Assembly (NCBI GenBank): GCA_903822495.1
Contig: CAIJPD010000068.1
Location: 1 to 59,074 of the forward strand
Source: an uncultured Chloroflexota bacterium
Lineage (GTDB): Bacteria; Chloroflexota; Limnocylindria; Limnocylindrales; CSP1-4
DNA length: 59,074 nt
Reading direction: 5' to 3'
Part shown: positions 38,855 to 46,658 of the stretch, one piece after another
How positions within the stretch are numbered: position 1 is the first letter of the stretch
Layout of the letters: each line of letters opens with the position of its first letter
The notes under the pieces: model-generated
Database searches by the model: none
What the model saw: the letters and a program-made list of their open reading frames with translations, nothing else
What the model was told of the DNA's origin: nothing
Program-made: the position numbers and the translations under genes

Positions 38855-39688
38855 TTGGAGCATCGATCGGGTGTCCCGGACACCATCGTCCGCGCACCAT
38901 CCAGGACACAATCAGGCCGAGCCGGCGTCGCGTCCGCCCGCGTGGCTCGATGTGTTCGCGCGCTCCCGCGCCTCGGCCTCGTCGTCCTCCTGGTGGCTGC
39001 CTGCACGACAGGCGCGGCCGCAACCCCATCGCAGGCCCCGATTCCCGCCACGCTCCCGGTTCCACGAGGGGTCGCGGCCGGCTCCGTCTCCCAGGGCGTA
39101 GATGCCGGGCTCGCGTTCGTGAGCTTCCGATCGCCGCTCCTGCCGGCAGAGGCGGCGCTGGACTACGACCAACGGCTGCTCGGCGCGGGCTTCGCCAACA
39201 GCGGGGCCGCGGCCGGCTGGACGGGCTATGCCTCCGAGGCCCTGGCGATCGAGGTCCAGGTTGGCCAGCAGGGCCCGCCCACGACGATCATCGTCCGGTT
39301 CAACCGTGACAATCCACGGATCGCGCCGGGGCAGATCAAGAAGGCGGATGCGCAGAGTCCGAGGGTGGGCGCGGGCATGCCGGACCCCCCGCACGCGACG
39401 ATCGGGCCGGGCGCGAGCCCGGCTGTGACGCCCAACGGCAATGGCGCCGGCGGCGGGACCGGCGCGAACGGCAACGCCGGCGGGAACGGCAACGCCGGTG
39501 GGAACGGAAATGGCGCCGCCGGGGGCACCGGGGCCAGTGGCGGGACCGGCGCGAACGGCGCCGCCGGGGGCACCGGGGCCGGTGGCGGGACCGGCGCCAA
39601 CGGGAATGGCAACGGGAACGCGAATGGCAACGGGAATGGGAACCGGGCCACTCCCTCGCCCGGCCCGTCCACCGGGGGGACCCCGTAG
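38855..39688 (+). CDS. Lipoprotein with Gly/Asn-rich C-terminal repeats
   Basis: Up to 277 aa from a TTG start; a GTG at 38942 would give a more usual signal length. Lipobox LLVAAC with C50, then a ~100-residue globular part (VSQGVDAGLAFVSFRSPLL, ALDYDQRLLGAGFANSG, TTIIVRFNRDNPRI). The last ~95 residues are Gly-Asn-Ala-Thr repeats (GNAGGNGNAGGNGNG, GTGASGGTGANG). Unknown function. It ends two bases before the response regulator gene, so it is probably part of that signalling operon, perhaps an accessory sensor. Confidence 0.7.
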   Translation: MEHRSGVPDTIVRAPSRTQSGRAGVASARVARCVRALPRLGLVVLLVAACTTGAAATPSQAPIPATLPVPRGVAAGSVSQGVDAGLAFVSFRSPLLPAEAALDYDQRLLGAGFANSGAAAGWTGYASEALAIEVQVGQQGPPTTIIVRFNRDNPRIAPGQIKKADAQSPRVGAGMPDPPHATIGPGASPAVTPNGNGAGGGTGANGNAGGNGNAGGNGNGAAGGTGASGGTGANGAAGGTGAGGGTGANGNGNGNANGNGNGNRATPSPGPSTGGTP

Positions 39689-39690
39689 TC

Positions 39691-40398
39691 GTGTCGGCCA
39701 GCCCCACACCGCGCCGCCACCGCCTGCTGCTCATCGATGACGATTCCCGGTTTGTCGACATGCTGGCAGATCGGCTTCGCCGCGAGCAGTTCGAGGTGAG
39801 CGTCGCGCGGTCCGCCGCCGAGGCCGAACGCGAGCTCAACCGACAGTGGCCGGACCTGGTGGTCCTGGACCTGATGCTCCCGAGGACCGACGGGCAGACC
39901 ATCGCCGCGCGCATCAAGCATCGGGCGGACATCCCGATCCTGGTGCTATCCGCGGTGACGGCATCCGAGACCAAGATCGGCCTGCTGCAGCGCTACGCCG
40001 AGGACTACGTCACCAAGCCGTTCGACTTCCACGAGCTGGTCGCCCGCATCGAGCGGATCCTCCGTCGCATCGGCGACCGCACGCCGTCCGAGCTCCTCCG
40101 GCTTGGGCCCGATCTCAGCCTCGAGCTGCGCCGGGGCCGCGCGATCGTGGCGGGGCGATCCGTCCACCTGTCGCCGATCGAGATCCGGCTGCTCGGGACG
40201 CTCGCGGCGCAGCGCCCCCAGCCGGTTGCCACCAGTCACATCCTCGAGACGGTCTGGAGCACGGCGGAGGATCCCGAGCCGGCGTACGTGTGGGTCACCG
40301 TTCGGCGGCTCCGCCAGAAGATCGAGGTGGATCCCGACCAGCCCCGGTACCTCCTGAGCGACCGCGCCACGGGCTACCGGCTCGTCGAGTCCGACTGA
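39691..40398 (+). CDS. OmpR/PhoB-type response regulator
   Basis: 235 aa, GTG start 2 bases after the lipoprotein stop. Receiver (D16-D18 acidic patch, phospho-acceptor D60 in VVLDLMLP, K in DYVTKPFDF), then winged-helix DNA-binding domain (about 140-232: VHLSPIEIRLLGTLA, YVWVTVRRLRQKIEVDPDQP, TGYRLVESD). Four bases separate it from the kinase gene. Confidence 0.94.
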   Translation: MSASPTPRRHRLLLIDDDSRFVDMLADRLRREQFEVSVARSAAEAERELNRQWPDLVVLDLMLPRTDGQTIAARIKHRADIPILVLSAVTASETKIGLLQRYAEDYVTKPFDFHELVARIERILRRIGDRTPSELLRLGPDLSLELRRGRAIVAGRSVHLSPIEIRLLGTLAAQRPQPVATSHILETVWSTAEDPEPAYVWVTVRRLRQKIEVDPDQPRYLLSDRATGYRLVESD

Positions 40399-40402
40399 GC
40401 CC

Positions 40403-42661
40403 ATGCGCGCAGCGCGCCGCGCGCCCGCCTACGAGAGCATCCTCCGCTTCGGGATGTTCGCGGTGGGCACCATGCCGGTCGCCGTCTTCACGGTCCTTGC
40501 CCTGGCCCTGCTGAGCTCGATGCTTGGCAGTGACGCCACGGCCCGTGCCACAACCCAGCTGAGCGCCGCCCGGGCCGTGCTGGACCAGGACCGGTCGCGT
40601 CTGGCCACCCTCGCGACGAGCTACGCCGATTGGCCCCACTTCCTCGCGCACGTCGAGGCCGGGGACCTCCTGGGCGCCCGGACCGACATCCTCGACTACC
40701 AGGTGGCCTCGGGGCTGGCCGACGCATCGGTGCTCATCGTCGGCGACCAGGCCGTCAGCTCGGGCGACCCGCTGCTGATCCCGGGCCTGGCGGGGCTCGC
40801 CGGCTCGGCACGCCAGGGGTACATGGGCGTGGGCGACGGGGTCTACCTGGTGGCCTGCGTCCCGGTCGCGCTGCCCGGTCGTGCCGGCGCGGCGTGGCTG
40901 GCGATGGCCAGCCGGATCGGCGCTGCGGACGTCGCCGAGCTCAAGGGGACGATCGGATGGGACGTCGCGATCCTGGATGCGACGGGCGGCATCGCCGTCG
41001 CGAGCAGCCTGGCGCTTGCCGAGCCGCTCGGCCAACCCCTCGACGGAGCATCGGTGACGTCGTGGGATGGACGCCTCGCCCGGGGCACCAGCGCCCTGCC
41101 GGGCATCAACGGTTCACCCGCCGGGTACCTGTCCATCGTCGCCCCGGACGGCACCGTCTCCACCCTGCCCACGCGGATCGGCCTCCTGCTCCTGCTCATC
41201 GTGGTCGCGACCCTGGTCGGCGCGACCATCCTGTCCGCGGCCTATGGTCGGCTGCTGGGCCGGCGCACCGAGTCCCTCCGCCTGGCCCTGGGGGCGATCG
41301 CGGCCGGCGACCTGTCGGTCCGGATCCCCGAAGGATCGGGCGGCCCGCTGGAGGAGCTCGCCGGCTCGCACAACCGACTGGCGGGCTTGCTCGACCGCCG
41401 GGAGGAGGAGCTCCGAACGCTGGCCGACGCGCTCCAGGAGATCCCGTCCGACGTGGACCTTGCGCTCATCGTGCACGCCGGGCTCCAGGCAATCAGCGAC
41501 ACGCTGGGCCTGGATGGCGCCGCGCTGATCGACGATGACGGCGAGGTCAGCGGCACCATCGGGGACGGCGCTGGCGAGGTGGCGGCGGAACAGGATGCCG
41601 CGGCACCGTCGCCGGCACGGGCCGGCGGGGATGGCGGGAGGATGGCCGCCGACCACGACGCGCCACCCGCACGGTCCGGGCAGGATCTCGAGGTGGGCCT
41701 GGGGCCGGCCCTTCCCGATCACCGGCTGCGCGTCCGGCCGGGTGCCCAGCGGGCACTCACGGCGTGGGATCGGAGCCTGGTGCAGGTCGCGGCGGCACAG
41801 CTTGGGCGGCTGGTCCGCGACGCGCAGATCTTTGCCGGCGCCAGCCGGCGCGCGGATGATCTCGACCGACTCTCCCGACTGCAGTCGAACTTCCTGCGCG
41901 GCGTGAGCCACAACCTGAACGGACCGCTGACCTCGATCCAGATGCTCGCCGAGGACCTCGCCGACCAGCCCGGCGAGGGCATCGCGCACGAACGCGCCCT
42001 GGCGATCGCCGGCGAGACCGACCGGCTGCGGCGCCTGGTGGAGGAGATCCTGGTGATGGCCCGGCTGGACGCCGGGACCCTCCAGCTGAGCCTGACGCCG
42101 TTTGCGCCGGTGCCCGTGATCCGGCGCATCTGGACCAGCCTGCAGAGCACGCGGCCATGCTCGATCGAAGACGAGAGCGGCGGCCGCCTGGTGCTGGCCG
42201 ACCGGTCGGCCTTCGAGCAGGTGGTCTGGATGCTGCTCGACAACGCGGTCACCTACGCGCCGGGCGGGCCGATCACGGTTCGGCTGGAGCCGGCGGAAGG
42301 ACGCGCTGCGGACGGCCCGCCGTCATCGGACCCGGTGCCGGCCGAGCGGGTGGCTTCGGGGCCGCGGCTCCGGATCAGCGTCCGCGACACCGGGCCCGGC
42401 ATACCGATCGAGGAGCGGGAGCTGATCTTCCGACGCTTCCAGCGCGGCTCGACCAGCGACGGGACCCGGGGGACGGGGCTGGGCCTCGATGTCGCGCGCG
42501 GGCTCCTGGCCGCGATGGACGGCCGCATCTGGTACGAGGCATCGGCCAGGCCGGCCCAGGGCGCCGGCCCAGGGCGCCGGGCGGAGGCACCCGCCGGGAC
42601 CCGGATCGGCGCGACGTTCGTGGTGACGCTGCCGGCCGAGATCCCCGACGAGCCGGCCTGA
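40403..42661 (+). CDS. Membrane sensor histidine kinase with CHASE4-like extracellular domain
   Basis: 752 aa. TM1 about 18-40. The extracellular domain (about 42-250) carries a CHASE4-like pattern (LATSYADWPHFLAHVEAGD). TM2 about 252-277, HAMP about 278-325, then a GAF-like stretch with a Gly/Asp/Ala-rich insert (about 385-440). HisKA has phospho-acceptor H503 (GVSHNLNGPLTSIQ): His is kept but the usual HELRTPL context reads HNLNGPL. HATPase: VVWMLLDNAVTYAPG, RDTGPGIP, GTGLGLDVARGL. Partner is the regulator just upstream. Confidence 0.93.
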   Translation: MRAARRAPAYESILRFGMFAVGTMPVAVFTVLALALLSSMLGSDATARATTQLSAARAVLDQDRSRLATLATSYADWPHFLAHVEAGDLLGARTDILDYQVASGLADASVLIVGDQAVSSGDPLLIPGLAGLAGSARQGYMGVGDGVYLVACVPVALPGRAGAAWLAMASRIGAADVAELKGTIGWDVAILDATGGIAVASSLALAEPLGQPLDGASVTSWDGRLARGTSALPGINGSPAGYLSIVAPDGTVSTLPTRIGLLLLLIVVATLVGATILSAAYGRLLGRRTESLRLALGAIAAGDLSVRIPEGSGGPLEELAGSHNRLAGLLDRREEELRTLADALQEIPSDVDLALIVHAGLQAISDTLGLDGAALIDDDGEVSGTIGDGAGEVAAEQDAAAPSPARAGGDGGRMAADHDAPPARSGQDLEVGLGPALPDHRLRVRPGAQRALTAWDRSLVQVAAAQLGRLVRDAQIFAGASRRADDLDRLSRLQSNFLRGVSHNLNGPLTSIQMLAEDLADQPGEGIAHERALAIAGETDRLRRLVEEILVMARLDAGTLQLSLTPFAPVPVIRRIWTSLQSTRPCSIEDESGGRLVLADRSAFEQVVWMLLDNAVTYAPGGPITVRLEPAEGRAADGPPSSDPVPAERVASGPRLRISVRDTGPGIPIEERELIFRRFQRGSTSDGTRGTGLGLDVARGLLAAMDGRIWYEASARPAQGAGPGRRAEAPAGTRIGATFVVTLPAEIPDEPA

Positions 42662-42686
42662 CCCGGCTCCCCTCCCGACTAGGGCG

Positions 42687-43610
42687 TCAGGCGGCCGGCA
42701 ACCCCGCGGCCGGCAATCCCGCGGCCGGCATCCGCCCCGCCAGGACCTCGGCCTGCAGGCGCTCCATCTTGGCCACGGCCTTGTCGGGGTCCGTCTCGTC
42801 GACGTCGATGAGGAGCTCGTCGAGGCCCAGCGCGATCCACTCGTCAACCACGCGCCCCATCTCCTCGGGCGTGCCGTGGATGGCGGCCGGGGTGGCACCC
42901 GCGGGCGGGGCGCCGAAGTAGACCTGGGCCCGGGCCGACAGCTTCGGCATCGGCCGTCCCGCCTCCTCGGCGGCGGCCCGGAGCAGAGGCAGGCGCGCGG
43001 CCATCCCGGCCGGGCCGTTCTGGCTGAGCTGGTAGCCGTCGCCGAGCCGGCCGGCCCGCCGGACGCCGAAGTCGCTCCGGCCGCCCACGATGATCGGCAT
43101 GCCGGCGCCCTGTGGCGGCAGGGGGGCGAACAAGGCGTCCTCGATGCGGTGGAACCGGCCCTCGAACGGCGCCTCCGACCCGGACCAGAGGTGGCGCCAG
43201 AGCGCGATGGTCTCGTCGAGGTAGGCGCCGCGAACGTGGAAGCGATCCTCCATCCCCAGGTTGCGGTACTCGTGGATGTTCCAGCCGATGCCCACGCCGG
43301 CCACCATCCGCCCGCCGGTCAGCGCGGCCACCGTGGCCAGCTCCTTGGCCAGCACGACCGCGCTTCGCTGGGGCACCACGATGACGCTGGGCTGGAGGAT
43401 GGCCCGCGTCGTCTGGCCGCCGAGCCACGCGAGGGTCGTGATGATCTCGTAGATCAGCCCGTAGGTGCCGCCGTCCTCGCGCGGCACCAGGACGTGGTCG
43501 TCGCCGCACAGGGTGCGCCAGCCCAGCCGCTCGGCGGCCTGGGCCGTGGCAAGGATGGCTTCGGGGCCGGCGCCGGCGCGCTTGGTCGGGAGGATCAGTC
43601 CGTAGTGCAT
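42687..43610 (-). CDS. F420-dependent LLM-family oxidoreductase
   Basis: 307 aa. Typical class F420 pattern: MHYGLILPTKRAG, AAERLGWRTLCGDDHVLVP, LQPSVIVVPQRSAVVLAKEL, GGRMVAGVGIGWNIHEYRNLG, MPIIVGGRSDFGVRRAGRLG. The last residues are a tandem AAGLP repeat from 15-base DNA repeats near 42700-42735. Substrate unknown. ATG at 43610 without Shine-Dalgarno; TACCAT lies 6 bases before it. Divergent from the MFS gene across 68 bases. Confidence 0.9.
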   Translation of the reverse strand: MHYGLILPTKRAGAGPEAILATAQAAERLGWRTLCGDDHVLVPREDGGTYGLIYEIITTLAWLGGQTTRAILQPSVIVVPQRSAVVLAKELATVAALTGGRMVAGVGIGWNIHEYRNLGMEDRFHVRGAYLDETIALWRHLWSGSEAPFEGRFHRIEDALFAPLPPQGAGMPIIVGGRSDFGVRRAGRLGDGYQLSQNGPAGMAARLPLLRAAAEEAGRPMPKLSARAQVYFGAPPAGATPAAIHGTPEEMGRVVDEWIALGLDELLIDVDETDPDKAVAKMERLQAEVLAGRMPAAGLPAAGLPAA

Positions 43611-43616
43611 GGCCAG

Positions 43617-43622
43617 ATGGTA
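43617..43622 (-). promoter_or_regulatory. -10-like hexamer TACCAT, 6 bases before a start
   Basis: On the minus strand TACCAT, then six bases, then the ATG at 43610. No Shine-Dalgarno; consistent with a leaderless transcript. Confidence 0.45.
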
Positions 43623-43678
43623 GCCGGGAGGGCCGTCGTCATGGACCCGAGTCGGGCCGGCGCGAGGATCGGCCGCAG

Positions 43679-44995
43679 GTGGCAGACTTGGGCGACCCCG
43701 AGCCCCTGGAGACCCCCGGCTTGACGCTGCGCATCCCCGCCGGCACCCGTGCCTTCCGCCACCGCAACTTCCGGCTGTACTGGAGTGGCCAGGCGCTCTC
43801 GCTGGTCGGCACGTGGATGCAGAGCGTGGCCCAGGCGTGGCTGATCCTGACGCTCACCAACGACCCATTCATGCTGGGCCTGCTGTCGGCCGTCCAGTGG
43901 GGGCCCGTGCTGCTCTTCGGCCTGTTCGGCGGCGTCCTGGCCGACGCCCTGCCCAAGCGCCGCGTCCTCATCGTGACGCAGTCGATCGCGATGGTGCTGG
44001 CCTTCACCCTGGGCATCCTGGCCCTGACCGGCGCCGTCCAGGAGTGGCACGTCCTGCTGCTCGCGCTCCTCCTTGGCATCAACAACATCGTGGACCTGCC
44101 CACCCGCCAGTCCTTCGTCTACGAGATGGTGGGCCGCGAGGACCTGGCCAACGCCGTGGCGCTCAACGCCGCCAGCTTCAACGCGTCGCGCATCGTCGGC
44201 CCGGCCGTCGCGGGTCTCGCGATCGCGGCGTTCGGGGTTCCGCTGGCCTTCATCATCAACGGGTTCAGCTTCATGGGCACCATCGGCTCGCTGATCGCCA
44301 TGCGACCCGCGGAGCTCCGGACGCCACCACGGACAGCGCTTCCCCGGTCGCCGGCGGCGGTGCTGGGGACCCTGGGCGAGGGCCTGGGCTATGTCCGCCG
44401 GACACCGCACGTCCTGCTGGTCCTGCTGGTCCTGGGGCTGGTCTCCACAGTGGGGATGAACTTCAGCGTGGTGATCCCGCCGCTGGCCCGGGACATCCTC
44501 CACGCCGGGCCGGAGGGGTTCGGCTTCCTGATGGCCGCGACGGGGTTCGGGGCGCTGCTGGCCACGGTCCTGCTGGTGGTGGGCCGACCCAGCGTGACCA
44601 CGGTGATCGCGGGCGCGCTGCTACTGGGCGTGATCTCGATGGTGCTGGCGTTCTCCCGCGTGATGCCGCTCTCGCTGGCGGCCATGTTCCTGATCGGCCT
44701 CGGGGGCATCACCATGGCCATGGGCACGAACACCACCGTCCAGATGTCGGTGCCCAACGAGCTGCGCGGCCGCGTCATGTCGGTCTACACGACCATCTTC
44801 GCGGGCACCACGCCAATCGGCGGGCTCTTCCAGGGCTCCATTGCCAGCGGGCTGGGGACGGACGTCTCGATCTTCGTCGGCGGCCTGCTCTCCGTGGTCA
44901 TCGCCCTGGCGGCGGGATTCGTCGCCTGGCGCCAGGGGCTGCTGCGCCGGGCCCCGGCGCGGGGGGCGCCCGGGGGCGGGTCGCCCGAACGCTAG
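43679..44995 (+). CDS. MFS exporter (EntS/MFS_3-like)
   Basis: 438 aa, about 12 TM helices. N-terminal signature FRLYWSGQALSLVGTWMQSV, motif-A-like FGGVLADALPKRRVLI, then NIVDLPTRQSFVYEMVG, LNAASFNASRIVGPAVAGL and PNELRGRVMSVYTTIFAGTTPIGGL-type loop. This group exports drugs, siderophores and other small molecules; substrate unknown. GTG start at 43679; start not certain. The stop codon overlaps a -10-like hexamer for the next gene. Confidence 0.9.
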   Translation: MADLGDPEPLETPGLTLRIPAGTRAFRHRNFRLYWSGQALSLVGTWMQSVAQAWLILTLTNDPFMLGLLSAVQWGPVLLFGLFGGVLADALPKRRVLIVTQSIAMVLAFTLGILALTGAVQEWHVLLLALLLGINNIVDLPTRQSFVYEMVGREDLANAVALNAASFNASRIVGPAVAGLAIAAFGVPLAFIINGFSFMGTIGSLIAMRPAELRTPPRTALPRSPAAVLGTLGEGLGYVRRTPHVLLVLLVLGLVSTVGMNFSVVIPPLARDILHAGPEGFGFLMAATGFGALLATVLLVVGRPSVTTVIAGALLLGVISMVLAFSRVMPLSLAAMFLIGLGGITMAMGTNTTVQMSVPNELRGRVMSVYTTIFAGTTPIGGLFQGSIASGLGTDVSIFVGGLLSVVIALAAGFVAWRQGLLRRAPARGAPGGGSPER

Positions 44996-44998
44996 ACT
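44993..44998 (+). promoter_or_regulatory. -10-like hexamer TAGACT, 6 bases before a GTG start
   Basis: TAGACT begins in the MFS stop codon and ends 6 bases before the GTG at 45005. No Shine-Dalgarno in between. Confidence 0.4.
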
Positions 44999-45004
44999 CC
45001 CCGC

Positions 45005-46060
45005 GTGCGCGCCGGGGCCGGGTTGCTGATGCTGATGCTCGTGGCGGGCGCTTGCTCGCCCACGGGCCTGGCGCCCAGCCCCGCCGGCAGCGGCCCAGGC
45101 AGTCCTGCTGACACCCTCCCCGTCCGATCCGGCGACCCGAGCGCGGCTCCCACGGCCGCTGAGCGCAGCGCGGAGCCAGCCGGCCCCACGCTCCCGGTCT
45201 CCCAGCCTCCAACCCCCACGCCCCCGGCCACGGCCGCGCCGCCACCCACGCCCGCGCCCACCCCGGGCGGCGCCATCACGCTGCCCATCCTGTACCAGCA
45301 CCAGGTCGCGCCATTCCCGGCGACGTGGCCGGCGATGACGGCGGCCCAGCGGAAGACATTCCTGGAGACCGACACGCTGCCGTGGGCCCTCGAAGCGCAG
45401 CTTGACTGGCTCGCGGCTCGCGGCTACACGACGATCCTGCCGGGGGACCTGGCCGCCTGGTTTGATGCCGGGACGCCGCTCCCGCCCAGGCCGGTGATGC
45501 TGACCTTTGACGACGGCTTCCCCGACTGGGTCACCACCGTCCTCCCGCTCCTGCGCGCCCGCGGCATGACCGCCGAGTTCTACGTGACCATCGACGCCGT
45601 GAAGGACGGCCGGCTGCCGTGGGACCGCGTCCGCGAGCTGGCGGCCGCCGGGATGGGGATCGGCGGGCACGATGTCCACCACATCCAGCTCGCCTCGGTC
45701 GGCTCCGCGACGGCGCCCGTCAGCGCGGCCACCATGGCGTACGAGGTCAGCGAGGCACGCCGCCTGATCGCCGAGCAGCTGGGTGCGCCGCCCGACTCCA
45801 TGGCCTTCGTCGGCGGCGGCTGGAACTCGACGCTGGTCGCGGCCGTGCGCGCGGCCGGCTACACGTCGGCGCGGGCCCTCACCCGCGGCGTGACCCAGGC
45901 GCCGAAGGACCGCTGGACGCTGCGGGTCAGCCGGATCGGGATCTTCGACGACGTCTTCGACGAGAACGCCTGCGTGACGGCGCCCTCGGTCATCACCTGC
46001 GCGATCCGTTCGCCGCTGGCCACGTTCGAGGCCCGCGTGACGGGGACCGACCCGGGCTGA
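45005..46060 (+). CDS. Polysaccharide deacetylase (NodB-type) lipoprotein
   Basis: 351 aa, GTG start. Lipoprotein signal with lipobox VAGAC (C17), then a ~70-residue Pro/Ala/Thr linker through the wall. The NodB domain (about 92-330) keeps the catalytic/metal motif TFDDGF (D169, D170) and the histidines H222 and H226 in GHDVHH. The third motif, usually R-x-P-x-G, reads FVGGGWN, so it is degenerate. Expected role: trimming acetyl groups from cell-wall or surface glycans. It follows the MFS gene by 9 bases but probably has its own promoter. Confidence 0.9.
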   Translation: MRAGAGLLMLMLVAGACSPTGLAPSPAGSGPGSPADTLPVRSGDPSAAPTAAERSAEPAGPTLPVSQPPTPTPPATAAPPPTPAPTPGGAITLPILYQHQVAPFPATWPAMTAAQRKTFLETDTLPWALEAQLDWLAARGYTTILPGDLAAWFDAGTPLPPRPVMLTFDDGFPDWVTTVLPLLRARGMTAEFYVTIDAVKDGRLPWDRVRELAAAGMGIGGHDVHHIQLASVGSATAPVSAATMAYEVSEARRLIAEQLGAPPDSMAFVGGGWNSTLVAAVRAAGYTSARALTRGVTQAPKDRWTLRVSRIGIFDDVFDENACVTAPSVITCAIRSPLATFEARVTGTDPG

Positions 46061-46120
46061 GCCCGGCTGCCGGCGGTCACGCTGGCGGCGACTGCGGCGC
46101 GCGGCGACCCCGGCGCGACC

Positions 46121-46603
46121 CTAGCGGCGGCTGAGCCGGCGGATCCGATCCGCGTGGTCCGGCTGCGCCGCGTGGGCCGTGGCGAGTTGCTCGCCGTCCG
46201 CAAACGTGATCACGTCGTCGGCGTAGGGCGGCGCCATGAAGGTGGAGACGAGACTCCAGTCGCCCAGGGGCTCCGCGGCCTGCCACCAGCCCGGCCGCAC
46301 CACCACCTGCGGCCGCTCCCCGGCCTCCAGGCCGGGCCCCAGCACGGGCTCCGAGACCTCCCCATCGGGCGAGACCAGGAGCATGGCCAGCGGCGCGCCG
46401 GCGTGCCACGCCCAGACCTCGACGTGGGCCAGCCGGTGGAGCCCCGAGAAGTCCGGTCGCTCCACCAGGTAGTAGATGGCGCTGGATCCCTCGGAGCGCC
46501 AGGTCTCGCCGACGTACCCACCTTCCGGCAGGAGCGGCACCAGGCCGAGCATGCGGATCACCCCCGCCGCCGTCAGCCCGCCTGCCCCGTCGCCCACGTC
46601 CAT
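46121..46603 (-). CDS. DUF985 cupin-family protein
   Basis: 160 aa single cupin of the DUF985 type: LGLVPLLPEGGYVGETWRS, SAIYYLVERPDFSGLHRL, HVEVWAWHAGAPL, VVVRPGWWQAAEPLGDWSLV, FMAPPYADDVITFADGE. Biochemical function of the family is not settled. Convergent with the deacetylase (60 gene-free bases) and divergent from the MutS-like pair, sharing a 55-base promoter region. Confidence 0.88.
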   Translation of the reverse strand: MDVGDGAGGLTAAGVIRMLGLVPLLPEGGYVGETWRSEGSSAIYYLVERPDFSGLHRLAHVEVWAWHAGAPLAMLLVSPDGEVSEPVLGPGLEAGERPQVVVRPGWWQAAEPLGDWSLVSTFMAPPYADDVITFADGEQLATAHAAQPDHADRIRRLSRR

Positions 46604-46609
46604 CGCCGC

Positions 46610-46652
46610 ATCCTACAGGCGCGGGGTGCCGTCGGCCCCGGCCGACTACCAT
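46610..46652. promoter_or_regulatory. Back-to-back -10-like hexamers for the cupin and the MutS-like pair
   Basis: TAGGAT (46610-46615, minus) lies 6 bases before the cupin ATG. TACCAT (46647-46652, plus) lies 6 bases before the GTG at 46659. Neither start has a Shine-Dalgarno. Both hexamers fit the TANNNT pattern and would give leaderless messages. Confidence 0.45.
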
Positions 46653-46658
46653 CCCCCG

